The notes beneath the pieces were generated by a model, which made no database searches, was not told the origin of the DNA, and worked only from the letters and a program-made list of their open reading frames with translations. Position numbers and translations under genes: made by a program. 64,000 nt of DNA from Bactrocera neohumeralis (Eukaryota; Arthropoda; Insecta; Diptera; Tephritidae), in NCBI RefSeq assembly GCF_024586455.1, contig NW_026089624.1, positions 8,895,341-8,959,340 on the forward strand. Reading direction: 5' to 3'. Below, piece after piece: positions 1 to 10,845 of this stretch (position 1 is the first letter of the stretch; every line of letters begins with the position of its first letter).

Positions 1-1045
1 TGCGAACTTCTGTGGCATGCGAAGTAGCTATCGGATCGTCCATCATTTGATTCCATTGATTGTAATATTCCCGCAATTGTAATTGCTGGCATGCTTCTCA
101 ACAGTTGCACACACCGTCCCATTTACAGTACGCAATGACTCAAATGAAGTTGAACCGCGTACATTAATCAATAGCAACCGAAGGTAGAAGTAATCGTCGT
201 TTTTCGGGTGTATTGTATAAATTCGTCCTACGGCATTAGTTGAGAAGACACTTGTATGTCCATTTACTGGTTGGCCTTGCTTTCTGCGTAACTATTTCTT
301 GGACGATGCATTCCATGTATAATACCAAGGCATTTCCGAATAGAGCAGTGTTCTCACAAACGGATCACTGACGAAACTTGAGAAAAAAACTCGCCAATGT
401 TAATTTTTTTCCTGGCGGAAAACGTTCATGAATTGCAAAAGTGAATATCCTACAAAGTGCTTTATTGCAGTTCACGTATCGACCGTATCGTTCAAGACCA
501 TTAACCGCCATATTTTCTGGTAAGCGACGCCGTTATAGTGGATATCAATCATTTCCAGTTTGTGCTTCCGAAAGAAAAGCACATGGATACCGTTTCGTGC
601 ACCGAAGTGGGATTATGGTGTCCGCAAGGTCCATGAACCATATCGGTTTTCACCGCTTCCTATAATACTGGATTTTTCTATGGATCAGGAATTTCCGTAG
701 AAATGATTTCATCAATTTGATCTGGTGCAACCACCATCCAAATAAGAATGTGTGCGTGCGGTAAATCTCTCTTTTGCCACTCAACAGAGTACATCTAGCA
801 TCTAACAGCACCACATATACGTTGCTTCAAGATAAAGCCCATCAAACATCGTAACTGTTGTTTGAAAAGTCGTGCTGTGACATCGTGACGATCGCTTGCT
901 GATTGACCGCGATGCATAATTCCGCACGTATGTCATCACATCCTGGGAGTACTCGGTTATGTGCCTTGGGCTGCCAATGTATGTTGATCCCAAAAATTAC
1001 GCCGACCGATACTAGCGCGACCTCTTCGTGGCATCGTAACAAATT
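1..1045 (-). pseudogene. Helitron Rep/helicase remnant, open at left edge
   Basis: This is a decayed piece of the Rep (rolling-circle replication initiator) part of a Helitron transposase. Read on the minus strand in shifting frames it gives several family blocks in order: GSPRHITEYSQDVMTYVRNY near 870-990, YSVEWQKRDLPHAHILIW near 740-790 (the HxH metal-binding motif of Rep is HAH at about 744-761), MVHGPCG near 600-620, RTLLYSEMPWYYTWNASSKK near 280-345, and YLRLLLINVRGSTSFESLRT near 115-190. Several stops and frameshifts separate the blocks, so it cannot make a protein. The helicase half would lie to the left, outside the window. The family match is confident; the exact subfamily is not known. 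Confidence 0.85.
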
Positions 1046-1463
1046 TCAATCTGTAATTGATCACTTTGTGTGAAATACACATACAGTCTATACTGAATAA
1101 TTTTCAATAATTTTTCGTTTGAATAGCCGGAATAAAGAAAGCAAACGACAAATTTAAATGATTCAAATAATTGAAAAACAAAAAAACAATTGGAAAAAAA
1201 AAATTTATGAAAAAAAGTTACTTTTTGGAATTGTCCAATTTTCCGACTTTTCCTCACGAAAAGGATACGGGTTTGTTTTTAGCTCTAAGCCTTTCCCGAT
1301 CCACAGCGAACAACCTCTGAAAATTTCATCAAGATTGGTTCAGGCGCTCTTGGGCCTTAGCGTTACTAACAAACAAACATTCATTCGTTTGTATGGGAAA
1401 AAGAAAAAGGATGTTCTTAGGGGGTTTCCGGCAAATATTCGAATTTTTCTCACTGTAGAAACC
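1046..1463. other. No gene; AT-rich repeat-like tail
   Basis: No gene can be supported here. A 115-codon open frame exists on the plus strand, but its product is Lys/Phe-rich and matches nothing I know. The stretch at 1290-1390 (fragments such as AAATTTCATCAAGATTGGTTC followed by ACAAACAAACATTCATTCG) resembles the noncoding tails of insect transposons, so this is probably more repeat debris. Confidence 0.35.
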
Positions 1464-4400
1464 AGGATGGAAGATGGAGTCATGTGTAGAAGTTCACGCA
1501 AGTGAGGAAAGTTCTCTGATCGCCATTCACTTGGGAGTGGCCAGAAACGATTCTTTTACACATGGCTCAAGCAGCTCACTACTTCCGGTCTTTGACCAAG
1601 TATCCTCTGGGTAGCCTAAGAACATCCGTTTGAAGGCGAGCTAAAGTGAGAAGGCGAAACATCCCCTACATAGGGTTGTGCGCTGGGTTTGGGACCCGCG
1701 ACGTAAAAACACACTCCAATGAAAAACCAACAACAGCCTCGGATAAGAAACCCCCCTTTTGATGAGGACCATGGCAAACAAAATAAGGACTACGAATTGA
1801 GGGCATGCACCTGGAATGTCTGGTCCCTTATTTGGGAAGGTGCCGCTGCCCAGCTGGTTGATGTCCTCGTAAAAACAAAGGCTGACATCACCGCCGTCCA
1901 AGAAATGTGATGGACGGGACAAGGACAGAGACGAGTAGGTCCTTGTGACATTTACTACAGTGGCCATGTAAAGGAGCGCAAGTTTGGTGTTGGATTCGTG
2001 GTGGGAGAGAGATTCCGGTGAATGAACGTTTAGCCACAATCCGCATCAAAGCGAGGTTCTTCAACATATCGCTGATTTGCGCCCACGCCCCGACGGCGGA
2101 GAAGGACGATGTGACCAAAGATGCCTTCTATGAGCGCTTGGAGCGCGCCTATGAGAGCTGCCCCCGCCACGATGTCAAAATCGTGCTTGGCGACTTTAAC
2201 AGCAGGGTGGGGAAAGAAGGTATCTTTGGCACTACGGTCGGTAAATTCAGCCTCCATCACGAAACATCCCCAAATGGGTTGATGCTGATTGACTTCGCCG
2301 GGGCCCGAAATATGGTTATCTGTAGTACTAGATTCCAGCATAAGAAGATTCATCAAGCTAACTGGCTGTCTCCGGATCGAACAGCCACCAACCATATCGA
2401 TCATGTTTTGATAGACGGAAGACACGTCTCCAGTGTTTTAGATGTGCGTGCGCTCCGAGGTCCTAACATCGACTTGGACCACTATCTGGTTGCAGCTAAG
2501 ATTCGCAGCCGCCTCTGTGCAGCAAAAAACGCACGCCAACAAACACAAGGAAGGTTCGACGTCGAAAAGCTGCAATCACAACAGACTGCCCAACGATTTT
2601 CTACTCGTGTTGCACTCCTGCTCTCTGAGAGCACTCGTCAACAACTCGGTATAAGGGAACTGTGGTACGGCATTTCAAATTCCTTACGTACAGCTGCAAC
2701 CGAAGTCATTGGTTTTCGGAAAGTGGAAAAGAACAGCTGGTACGACGAGGAGTGCCGTGTCGCAGCGGAGAGAAAACAGGCTGCCTACCTCGCAACGTTA
2801 CGATCGACCACTACACGTGCGGGATGGAATATATACCGAGAGTTGGAAAGGGAAGCGAGACGCATTTGTAGACAGAAGAAGAAAGAGGCCGAAATGCGTG
2901 GGTACGAAGAGCTTGATAAGCTGGCCGACAGGGGTAATACTCGAAAATTTTACGAAAAATTGCGGCGGCTTACAGAAGGTTTCAAGACCGGAGCATACTC
3001 TTGTAGAACCCCCAATGGTGATCTAGTGACCGATGCCTAGAGCATACTTAAATTATGGAGGGAACACTTCTCCAGCCTGCTGAATGGCAGTGAAAGTACA
3101 ACGCCAGGAGATGACAATGGAGCAGACGTTCCATTGCCAGAGCATGAAGAAGTTCGAATAGCAATTACCCGCCTGAAAAACAACAAAGCGGCAGGGGCCG
3201 ATGGAGCTGAGCTATTCAAACATGGCGGCGAAGAACTAATAAAGAGCATGCATCAGCTTCTTTGTAAAATATGGTCCGACGAAAGCATGCCCAACGATTG
3301 GAATCTAAGTGTGCTCTGCCCAATCCATAAAAAAGGAGATCCCATAATGCCAACTACCGTGGGATAAGCCTCCTCAACATCGCATATAAGGTTCTATCGA
3401 GCGTATTGTGTGAAAGATTAAAGCCCACCGTCAACAAACTGATTGGACCTTATCAGTGTGGCTTCAGACCTGGCAAATCAACAACCGACCAGATATTCAC
3501 CATGCGCCAAATCTTGGAAAAGACCCTTGAAAGGAAAATCGACACACACCACCTCTTCGTCGATTTCAAAGCTGCTTTCGACAGCACGGAAAGGAGCTGC
3601 CTTTATGCCGCGATGTCTGCATTTGGTATCCCCGCAAAACTAATACGGCTGTGTAGGCTGACGTTGAGCAACACCAATAGCTCCGTCAGAATCGGGAAGG
3701 ACCTCTCCGAGCCGTTCGATACCAAGTGAGGTTTCAGACAAGGCGATTCCCTATCGTGCCACTTCTTCAACCTGCTTCTGGAGAAAATAGTTCGAGCTGC
3801 AGAACTAAACAGAGAAGGTCCCATCTTCTATAAGAGTGTACAGCTGCTGGTGTATGCCGACGATATTGATATCAGCGGCCTCAACACCCGCGCCGTTAGT
3901 TCTGCTTTTTCCAGGCTGGACAAGGAAGCAAAAGAAATGGGTCTGGCAGTGAACGAGGGCAAGACGAAATATCTCCTGTCATTAAACAAACAGTCGTCGC
4001 GCTCGCGACTTGGCACTCACGTCACTGTTGACAGTCATAACTTTGAAGTTGTAGATAATTTCGTCTATCTTGGAACCAGCGTAAACACCACCAACAATGT
4101 CAGCCTAGAAATCCAACGCAGAATAACTCTTGCCAACAGGTGTTACTTCGGACTGAAGAGGGAATTGAGAAGCAAAGTCCTCTCCGGACAAACAAAAACC
4201 GAACTCTATAATTCACTCATAATTCCCGTCCTGCCATATGGTGCACATTCTTGGACGAGTTTTCGAGAAAAAGTTCTGCGAAAGATTTATGGTCCTTTGC
4301 GCGTTAGCCACGGCGAATACCGCATTCGATGGAACGATGAGCTGTACGAGATATACGACGACATTGACATAGTTCAGCGAATTAAAAGACAGCGGCTACG

Positions 4401-4650
4401 CTGGCTAGGTCATGTTGTCCGGATGGACGAAAACACTCCAGCTCTGAAAGTATTCGAGGTACTGCCGGGGGAAGCAGAGGAAGAGGAAGACCTCCACTCC
4501 GTTGGAAGGACCAAGTGGAGAAGGACCTGGCTTCGCTTGGAATATCCAATTGGCGCCACGTAGCGAAAAGAAGAAACGACTGGCGCGCTGTTGTTAACTC
4601 GGCTATAATCGCGTAAGCGGTGTCTACGCCAATTAAGGAGAAGAAGAAAA
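1464..4650 (+). mobile_element. RTE-clade LINE, copy a, nearly full length, decayed
   Basis: This is the most complete 5' copy of an RTE-like non-LTR retrotransposon that recurs in this window (also at 9458-10117, 15153-16975, 21096-21617, 35030-37970, 43655-43925 and 44464-46447). The leader (1464-1718) is shared with the reverse-strand copies ending at 16975 and 43925, which places the 5' end near the GATGGAGTCATG block. The 3' end carries the common tail GTGTCTACGCCAATTAAG followed by AAG-type short repeats, as in RTE elements that end in short tandem repeats rather than a long poly(A). No clear target duplication was found. The coding region is split by stops and deletions. Confidence 0.85.
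1719..4563 (+). pseudogene. RTE endonuclease/reverse transcriptase, broken
   Basis: The single RTE polyprotein would cut target DNA (EEP/APE endonuclease) and copy RNA into it (reverse transcriptase). The N-terminal endonuclease is seen in 1719-2009 (RACTWNVWSL, then ADITAVQEM followed by a TGA where copy 35030-37970 has CGA). About 30 bases are missing near 2010. The frame resumes at 2018-3040 with the NFSG-like block VLGDFNSRVG and an SDRTATNHIDHVLIDGRHVSS segment, ending at TAG where the other copy has CAG. RT blocks follow at 3134-3367, 3406-3729 (YQCGFRPGKSTTDQIFTMRQ, FVDFKAAFDS) and 3850-4563, where the catalytic motif reads YADD. The last block is the conserved RTE C-terminus (RWNDELYEIYDD). 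At least five lesions make it dead. Confidence 0.85.
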
Positions 4651-4689
4651 ACCATCTCTGAACTGCGCTTAGCAACACATTTTGCGATT

Positions 4690-5490
4690 CATTTTTATAT
4701 TATAGATAAAGTTTGTTGACTATGTTATAGAAAATTTAATATTTGTTATCGACATATTTATTTACATTTAAGTGTAAAAATATATCTGAATAATGAAATG
4801 TAATCTATTACATATCATTAATCATGAATCGCAAAATTGTTACTACTGTATTATTTACCGAATAGTAAAATAGTCTCAAGTCACAAAAATTGTCTCTAAC
4901 TTAAAATCTCAAATTTAGAGACCTGTGACTATGTCACAGTACAGAATCGCACGGAAATCAGCTGTGATAATGTAGTAGATTTCCAATGCCGACAAGTAGA
5001 TGGCGCAAAATCAGACTCGTACTGAGGGATTTATAGTGGAATTTTGTAAGCAGTCTCTAGTCACTATTTGAGACATTTCGAGGTAAAGTCTCAATTTGAG
5101 ACTAGTGACTGGTTACTATTCACTAAACAGTCTCTAGCGTTAGTCTCAAAATATTGCCTCAAATTTGAGACCTGATAGTTAGCAGGTCACAAAACTAAAA
5201 AGAACTCTTGTCTGCCATTTTGAATATACTGAATAGAGATCATCATAGATATTAATCGATTGTCGAATAAATCAATTTTACATAAACCTCGTAAATTTTA
5301 TGAAAGAAAGTCAAAATATTTTATTTTATCGGTAATTATGTTTTTTGACTAGGTTATTGAAAATTTAATATTTGATATCGACATATTTAGTTTCATTCAA
5401 GTGTAAAAATGTCTCTGAAAAATTATATGTAATAGATTTTGTGACTGTCACTTACTTTCTTGAAAAAGTCGACATATCGTTCGATTTATA
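4690..5490 (+). repeat. Rep-A: palindrome-rich interspersed repeat, copy 1
   Basis: This noncoding repeat recurs on the minus strand around 20820-21711 and 29808-29990. It has a duplicated flank: the block GAAAATTTAATATTTG plus ATCGACATATTTA occurs in direct orientation near 4725-4775 and again near 5350-5400. Between them lie many short palindromic boxes, for example GTCTCTAGTCAC with its complement GTGACTAG, and TCTCAAATTTGAGA. A roughly 78-bp inner piece (AATCAGCTGTGATAATGTAG to GGCGCAAAATCAGA, 4957-5035) is also found near 8359-8437 inside a MITE. It has no coding capacity and is probably a nonautonomous DNA transposon of unknown family. Confidence 0.6.
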
Positions 5491-5524
5491 TACATACATA
5501 ATTTTTCTATACCTTATCATAACA

Positions 5525-5960
5525 GTTCTAAAAACCTAGGTATCACCTTAGATGCTAAGCTAAGTTGGAAAGAGCATGTCAAAAAAAAGAAGTGAGCTTG
5601 ATATAAAATTTGCTAAACTTTACCACCTAGATGGCAGGAAATCCACTCTATTAAATCAAAACAAATTGTTAGTATACAATCAAGTTCTAAAGCCAGTTTG
5701 GACGTGCGGTTTGTATGGGGTTGCTCAAGTCAAAGCTGTATTTCCAGCATTCAGCGCTTTCAAAGTAAGGTACTAAGGACTTTAGTTAATGCTCCTTGGT
5801 ACGATAAATCTGCTGACCTGCCCCTAGGCGTAAATTCAGTGGTAAATAAAATCTCCAAAATTGCAAAGTCTCACGAATGACCGTAAGACAACAGGAGCAG
5901 CAAATGTATATCTTAACATCAAGCTTTTAAGTATTTCTCCTAATTAATTAGACTAGAATT
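5525..5960 (+). pseudogene. Jockey-clade reverse transcriptase C-terminal fragment (second family)
   Basis: A 3' fragment of a Jockey-type LINE, different in sequence from the Jockey family that fills the rest of the window. In shifting frames it reads NLGITLDAKLSWKEHVKKK, then NQNKLLVYNQVLKPVWT, FSAFKV, and ending near VNAPWYDKSADLPLG and KISKIAKSHE. These are the thumb and C-terminal blocks of Jockey ORF2 (compare NKVLLYNAVIKPIWMYG in the intact copy at 12336-15008). A frameshift lies near 5590 and another near 5720. An A-rich tail (AAATAAAAATAAAAAAATAA) follows at about 5999-6018, consistent with a 5'-truncated insertion. Confidence 0.7.
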
Positions 5961-7682
5961 GAAAATTTTATTTTTTTATAGGTACTAGGTACAGTTGTTA
6001 AATAAAAATAAAAAAATAATAACTGTCAAATCGATTGTTATTGCAGTTGGGAAATTCTTTATGTGGGCATTTGACAACTAGCTATTTCACTTTCAAAATG
6101 ACGTCGAGCTGGTTCGGTCTTGAACCCTATAAAAATTTGAGTTGAATGAATAATAAATTTTTTGGAAGTACTGCATTTTTAATACAATAATTTTCCAGGA
6201 TTATATTGGAAGGTAAAAAATAGGTTTTAGTAAAAAATATCTACACATATGCCAATTCTCATTAAAATATTAACTGTAAACATACATAGAAGATGCACAC
6301 ATATGTATGTATGTATTTACCTACTATTCCTGCTTACATACTATTCCAGCCTATCTTCAGAAAATTTTTGCTTGTCGAGGTACCCCGTAATAATAATAAG
6401 CGATGTAGGGGTCACTGGTACTGGTGCTTGAGAGGAGTCAATGTCAAGAAATGAAGTGTTTTTTTCATTTTAAAAAACATATGTAAATACTTGTTTAAAT
6501 GAGTTAAGCATCCACCCCCTCTACCCGGCAAAATTGGCGCATCCTAATGCTACAGTGCAATTCACAGCAGCTGATGACTCTACAGCACAACTCAACACAT
6601 CTGTATGCCAACCCACTCAACAAAAAGGATGGGCAACGGGAAAGCAGGATCAATTCGCCTCATACAATTCGCACGTCAACATTCGTTTACGCAATTCGTA
6701 CTAAGCTATTCGTCACCTGCAGTTCATCCATCAACACATCAACATTCGCTGCGCCGCGTCAACATCTTGCGCCTCTAACGTGATTATCCAATGCGACCTA
6801 GACCCGCGGCTTCTCGATCACCAGCATCGGCAAATCTTTCTCGGAAGTGAAGTCTCACCGCCTATTCCGTCGAGATTTATAATAACTAACTTTGTAAAAA
6901 TAAAAACTTATGCTAAAAATAAACGTTAGATGATTGTACATTTTAACCCGTGTGTATTTTTACTAAAGAATCGTTAAAGTGGTTAGACTTTTCTGTGCAC
7001 ATTTCGGCAGCAAATTATTCAATACTTACATATCGAAGAAATTACGCATCGCAACCGCATACCGGAGAGTCTAGTATTAAGCGCCCGCAGATGCTTCTTC
7101 TTTTTCTTATTTCATATTTTTTAATATAATTCAAATTTACCTCCTTCCGTGCCTTGCTGTGTTATAGTTGTGTCATAGGACTATTGTTGTGATAAATCCA
7201 CCAGAAATTAACAGGATTAGAATAGCGGTATTCACCCTGTAGTGCACCATATGATGCCACTCGAAGTCCAACCTCCATAAGTAGTCGGTCTCGGAATGTC
7301 AGGTATTTTGAATGCCCAGATGACTCCTTTTAGTTGAAAATGCTTCAGGTGAGGAAGATGTGTAGTATGGAGGATTCCTGATATTTCGAATTCAATTACG
7401 GAATCTTTAAACCCGTATTCTCAAAGCTTTTCGCTATTCATTCTTAAAACGCAGTTGGTAAATAGTATTCTTGTGTTGACATAACATTGACTTCACAGTT
7501 AGGTGGCATGCCTGTTTTATGTGTTAATAATGACGTCCCGAAAGTTTGCATATGTCCAAAGTTGAAGGTAAGATGTACGTATACTTGTAGACGTATTGCA
7601 ACATATCATCGTTCTTGCTATAAAGAATAGTTTTATTTTCCTTGAAAAAAAATTTGATGATTTGATTCCTTATTGCTCACGA
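5961..7682. other. No gene recognised
   Basis: I see no supported gene in this 1.7-kb stretch. Open frames are short and have no recognisable motif. The part at 6490-6960 is less AT-rich and ends in TAACTTTGTAAAAATAAAAA and a second AATAAA-like motif, then GTGGTTAGACTTTTCTG; this could be an LTR or an untranslated region, but there is no second copy in the window to prove it. The rest (6960-7682) holds nothing I can name. Confidence 0.3.
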
Positions 7683-9457
7683 AATTTTTTTTTCCAACTT
7701 ATTTTATTTAATGGATCTGCTTTTTCTTAAAGCCTAACAATAAGTTATAAAATCTTAAATCAATTTAAAAATTATACAGGCTCAGTCAAGTGATTGAGCT
7801 GTTTTGGTGATACGTCGCTCTTTAATACGCAGGCATATCTCTTCTTTTAAGTCGTGTTTGATCGCAGGAGTGTACCAAAGCATTAGCCAAAGGGTTTGGG
7901 TGATCTCGGAGTTTAGTTATTTATTTAATTCAGCTATCTTCTACTTCTTTCTTTACCATAGCAATACCAAGGTGTTTATGGATATTTTCGTTACGCATGT
8001 ACCATGGTGAACACGTGATTGTTCTAAGCAGTTTTGTTCAGACCGAAAATTTAAAAGATTAGATTACATTTAAGCATTTCATAACACAACAGTAGTAGTA
8101 GTAGTAGTTCTTACTGCCGTTGAAAAGATTAAAAACAGCTGTTTTTGCCATTCAAGAATTTACATCGCTCAATATTTATCAAAAGAAAACATTGTCATAT
8201 AGTATTTTGTAATAAAAGCCGTATTCTTTTAAATATTTTCAATATAGTGGAAATAATGGACAATTTTTTCATTTGGGAAGTCGATTTTCAGCAGAAATTA
8301 GATTCATTGCTCTAATAAAAATTTGTTTGTTTACATTTTTTCCTTTTTGTAGTGTCTAAATCAGCTGTGATAATGTAATAGATTTCCAATTCTGCCAAGT
8401 AGATGGCGCAAAATCAGAGTCGCACATAGAGATTTAGCGTGGATCAGTTTCAAATCACTCCGATGAAGTGATTTTGAACTGTCATTTTTGTATGGCGAAA
8501 TCTTGATAAATTTATAAGATTAGTGGGATAAACCACTCAACAGCCGAAATCATGTGATTAAGTGTCGGTGTGAACATGGTATAAATCGGCTTTATGACCG
8601 CATTATATAAAAGCACTTTGTTGTCTAGGCTAAGTTTGGAGTTTTATTTAAAAGTCAATTTAAATTTTTCATGTTATTTTACTAGAGATGTGTTTTCTCC
8701 ACGTGAGCCTTCTATCTAGGTGAATACCAAGATATGTTACTTCGTTCGCTTGGGGTACTAAAATATTGTTTATTTTTACTGCCGGGCACATCTTTGATCT
8801 TAGGGAAAATGTAATATGCTTACACTTCTGTTCATTCACATTTATACACCATTTCGCTAGCCATTCTTCGACAGAACTTAAATGCTCCGCTAATTTTCTT
8901 TATGCTAAAATTTGGCATTTGTTACGGCTCACTATAAGTAGCTGTGTCATCAGCAAAAGTTGAAGTTAATACATTATTAGCTGTTGGAAGACCTGCTGTA
9001 TATATGATATATAGTGTTGGGGCTAAAACACTGCCCTGGGGTATACCAGCCCTTATTTGTCGTTCATCAGATATGAAATCTCCCACTTTTATCATAAATT
9101 TTCTATTTTTTAAATAAGACTCCAATGTTTTATACAATTCTAAAGGTAGATATTTTTTAATCTTATATAAAAGACCTTCGTGCCACACCTTATTAAACGC
9201 CTGAGCTACATCTAGAAATATTGCTGAAGAGTACTCCCTGTGCTCAAATGCTTTTCTTATCTCGTTAGTAATTCTATTTACTTGCTCTATTGTGCCATAT
9301 TTCGCACGAAATCCGAATTGATGCATTGGTATTGTATTATTTTCGTGGAGGAAAGGAGACATCTTTGATAGTCATACTTTTTCAAATACTTTTGAAAGAC
9401 AGGGTAGAACACTGAATGGTCTGTATGAAGACGGCTGTGTTAAGTCTTTCCCAGGTT
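7683..9457 (-). mobile_element. Jockey LINE, copy A, 5'-truncated
   Basis: A reverse-strand copy of the same Jockey family as the intact element at 10120-15152. Its poly(A) end is the T-run at about 7683-7693, and the 3' tail (GGCTTTAAGAAAAAGCAG in sense orientation) matches the intact copy. It runs 5' only to the CCTGGGAAAGACTTAAC block in the RT, where the 3' tail of an RTE copy begins at 9458. A MITE (8035-8575) replaces roughly 100 bases of the RT C-terminal region. The RT piece at 8922-9362 is open for 146 codons and includes AIFLDVAQAFNKVWHEGLL and the catalytic FADD. Divergence from the intact copy and several frameshifts show that it is old. Confidence 0.85.
8035..8575. mobile_element. 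MITE with TGTTCNNACCGA inverted ends
   Basis: This 541-bp noncoding insertion interrupts Jockey copy A. It starts TGTTCAGACCGAAAA and ends with the complement of TGTTCACACCGACAC, giving imperfect terminal inverted repeats. The interior contains an AGT/GTA triplet run at 8093-8110 and a 78-bp piece shared with Rep-A (8359-8437). The flanking octamers AGCAGTTT and TGGTATAA do not match, so no target duplication is seen, and about 100 bases of Jockey are missing at the site. The ends resemble TGTTCGGACCGACAATG beside the THAP-domain gene at 17869 and 20281, which suggests but does not prove a common transposase. Confidence 0.55.
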
Positions 9458-10117
9458 TCTTCTTCTTCTTAATTGGCGTAGACACCGCTTCCGCGATTAT
9501 AGCCGAGTTAAAAACAGCGCGCCAGTAGTTTCTTCTTTTTGCTACGTGGCGCCAATTGGATATTCCAAGCGAAGTCACGTCCTTCTCCACTTGGTCCTTT
9601 CAACGGAGTGGAGGTCTTCCTCTTCCTCTGCTTCCCCCGGCGGGTACTGCGTCGAATACTTTCAGAGTTGGAGTGTTTTCGTCCATTCGGACAATATGAC
9701 CTAGCCACCGTAGCCGCTGTCTTTTAATTCGCTGAACTCTGTCAATGCCGTCGTATATTTCGTACAGCTCATCGTTCCATCGAATGCGATATTCGCCATG
9801 GCCAACGCGCAACGGACCATAAATCTTTCGCAGAACTTTTCTCTCGAAAACTCGCAACGTCGACTCATCAGTTGTTGTCATCGTCCACGCCTCTGCACCA
9901 TATAGCAGGACGGGAATTATGAGTGACTTATAGAGTTTGGTTTTTGTTTGTTGAGAGAGGATTTTGCTTCTTAATTGCCTACTCAGTCCGAAGTAGCACC
10001 TGTTGGCAAGAGTTTTCCTGCGTTGGATTTCCAGGCTAACATTGTTGGTGGTGTTTGCGCTGGTTCCTAAATAGACGAAATTATCTACAACTTCAAAGTT
10101 GTGACTGTCAACAGTGA
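9458..10117 (-). mobile_element. RTE LINE, copy b, 3' part
   Basis: Reverse-strand 3' end of the RTE family. It begins at the tail TTCTTCTTAATTGGCGTAGACACCGC at 9470 and runs back through the C-terminal protein block (RWNDELYEIYDGIDRVQRIK, 93 open codons at 9600-9881) to the block encoding THVTVDSHNFEVVDNFVYLG near 10060-10117. There it stops at the 5' end of the intact Jockey. The other part of an RTE copy in the same orientation lies just beyond that Jockey (15153-16975), so b and c may be one copy split by the Jockey. About 0.8 kb of RT sequence is missing between them. Confidence 0.8.
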
Positions 10118-10119
10118 CT

Positions 10120-10845
10120 CCACCTGCGGGTACGGGGGACCCCTCTGGGTTGGAGGGAAAACCGAATATATCCGCGGTAAGGTATTCCTGTCGTAAGAGG
10201 CGACTAAGATCCTGGCCGCCAGTCCAGGGCTGTATGGAAGCTCAACTTGTCGTAGCTTCGGCTACAAGGACAATACCAAAGACTTTAACCTGGTACCAGG
10301 GGGAGCAGTAGCCCCTGGAGTTCGCTCCAGTCTGCTCATTTGGTTTGACCCTTTGTGGAGATTCGTGGTGGCTGTGGTTAAAACCCAAATCGCGGGAAGA
10401 ACTGACTTTGTCAGTCGAATGTGGAGTTGCATTGCAACCGGGTGCTGGACCCAAAGTACGGCAGAGGATTTAGATGGGCCTCGAGCCCTACCAAGGTGGT
10501 TAGTGTGTCCATGCCACACTGCCGATTGGTACTGAAAATCGTTACCCAGTTTTCAGGGCGCTGATCGACGCATTGTATTGATCCGTTGTGCTTTTGAGAC
10601 GTAAACACTTTTAGACGTTGTCAACAGTGACCTATATTTATTGTCCTTCAAGGTGTACGGACGTGTTTTCTAACTCGTTCCGTGTATTCAAATTGTGAAA
10701 AAAGTAACCAATTTATAATAATAAAATAAAAACAAACAATCAACAAAAAATAAGTGCTCACAAATTATTATTTATAAACACAAGCAAATAGTGCACGAAA
10801 TAAATAGATAAAAACGAAACAAAAAAAATAATAATAAAAACAAAA
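10120..10845 (+). promoter_or_regulatory. Jockey copy B 5' leader with UUCG hairpin
   Basis: The leader carries what should be the internal promoter of the element, as Jockey-type LINEs have no upstream promoter of their own. It is GC-rich in its first 500 bases, unlike everything around it, and A-rich in the last 120 before the ORF1 ATG. At 10252-10265 it holds a perfect hairpin GTAGC-TTCG-GCTAC, a C(UUCG)G tetraloop, extended by CTT/AAG pairing. The same leader does not occur elsewhere in the window, since all other copies are 5'-truncated. Promoter function is inferred from the family, not seen. Confidence 0.5.

Noticed and set aside
6490..6960. A solo LTR
   Set aside because: There is an AATAAA-like motif and a TGGTTAGA that could be a primer site, but no second copy, no clear ends and no target duplication in this window.
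10120..10240. A possible HDV-like self-cleaving ribozyme at the Jockey 5' end (CTAAG motif at 10203-10207)
   Set aside because: Some LINEs start with such a ribozyme, but I could not find by eye the P1 and P2 pairings that the fold needs. A structure search would decide.
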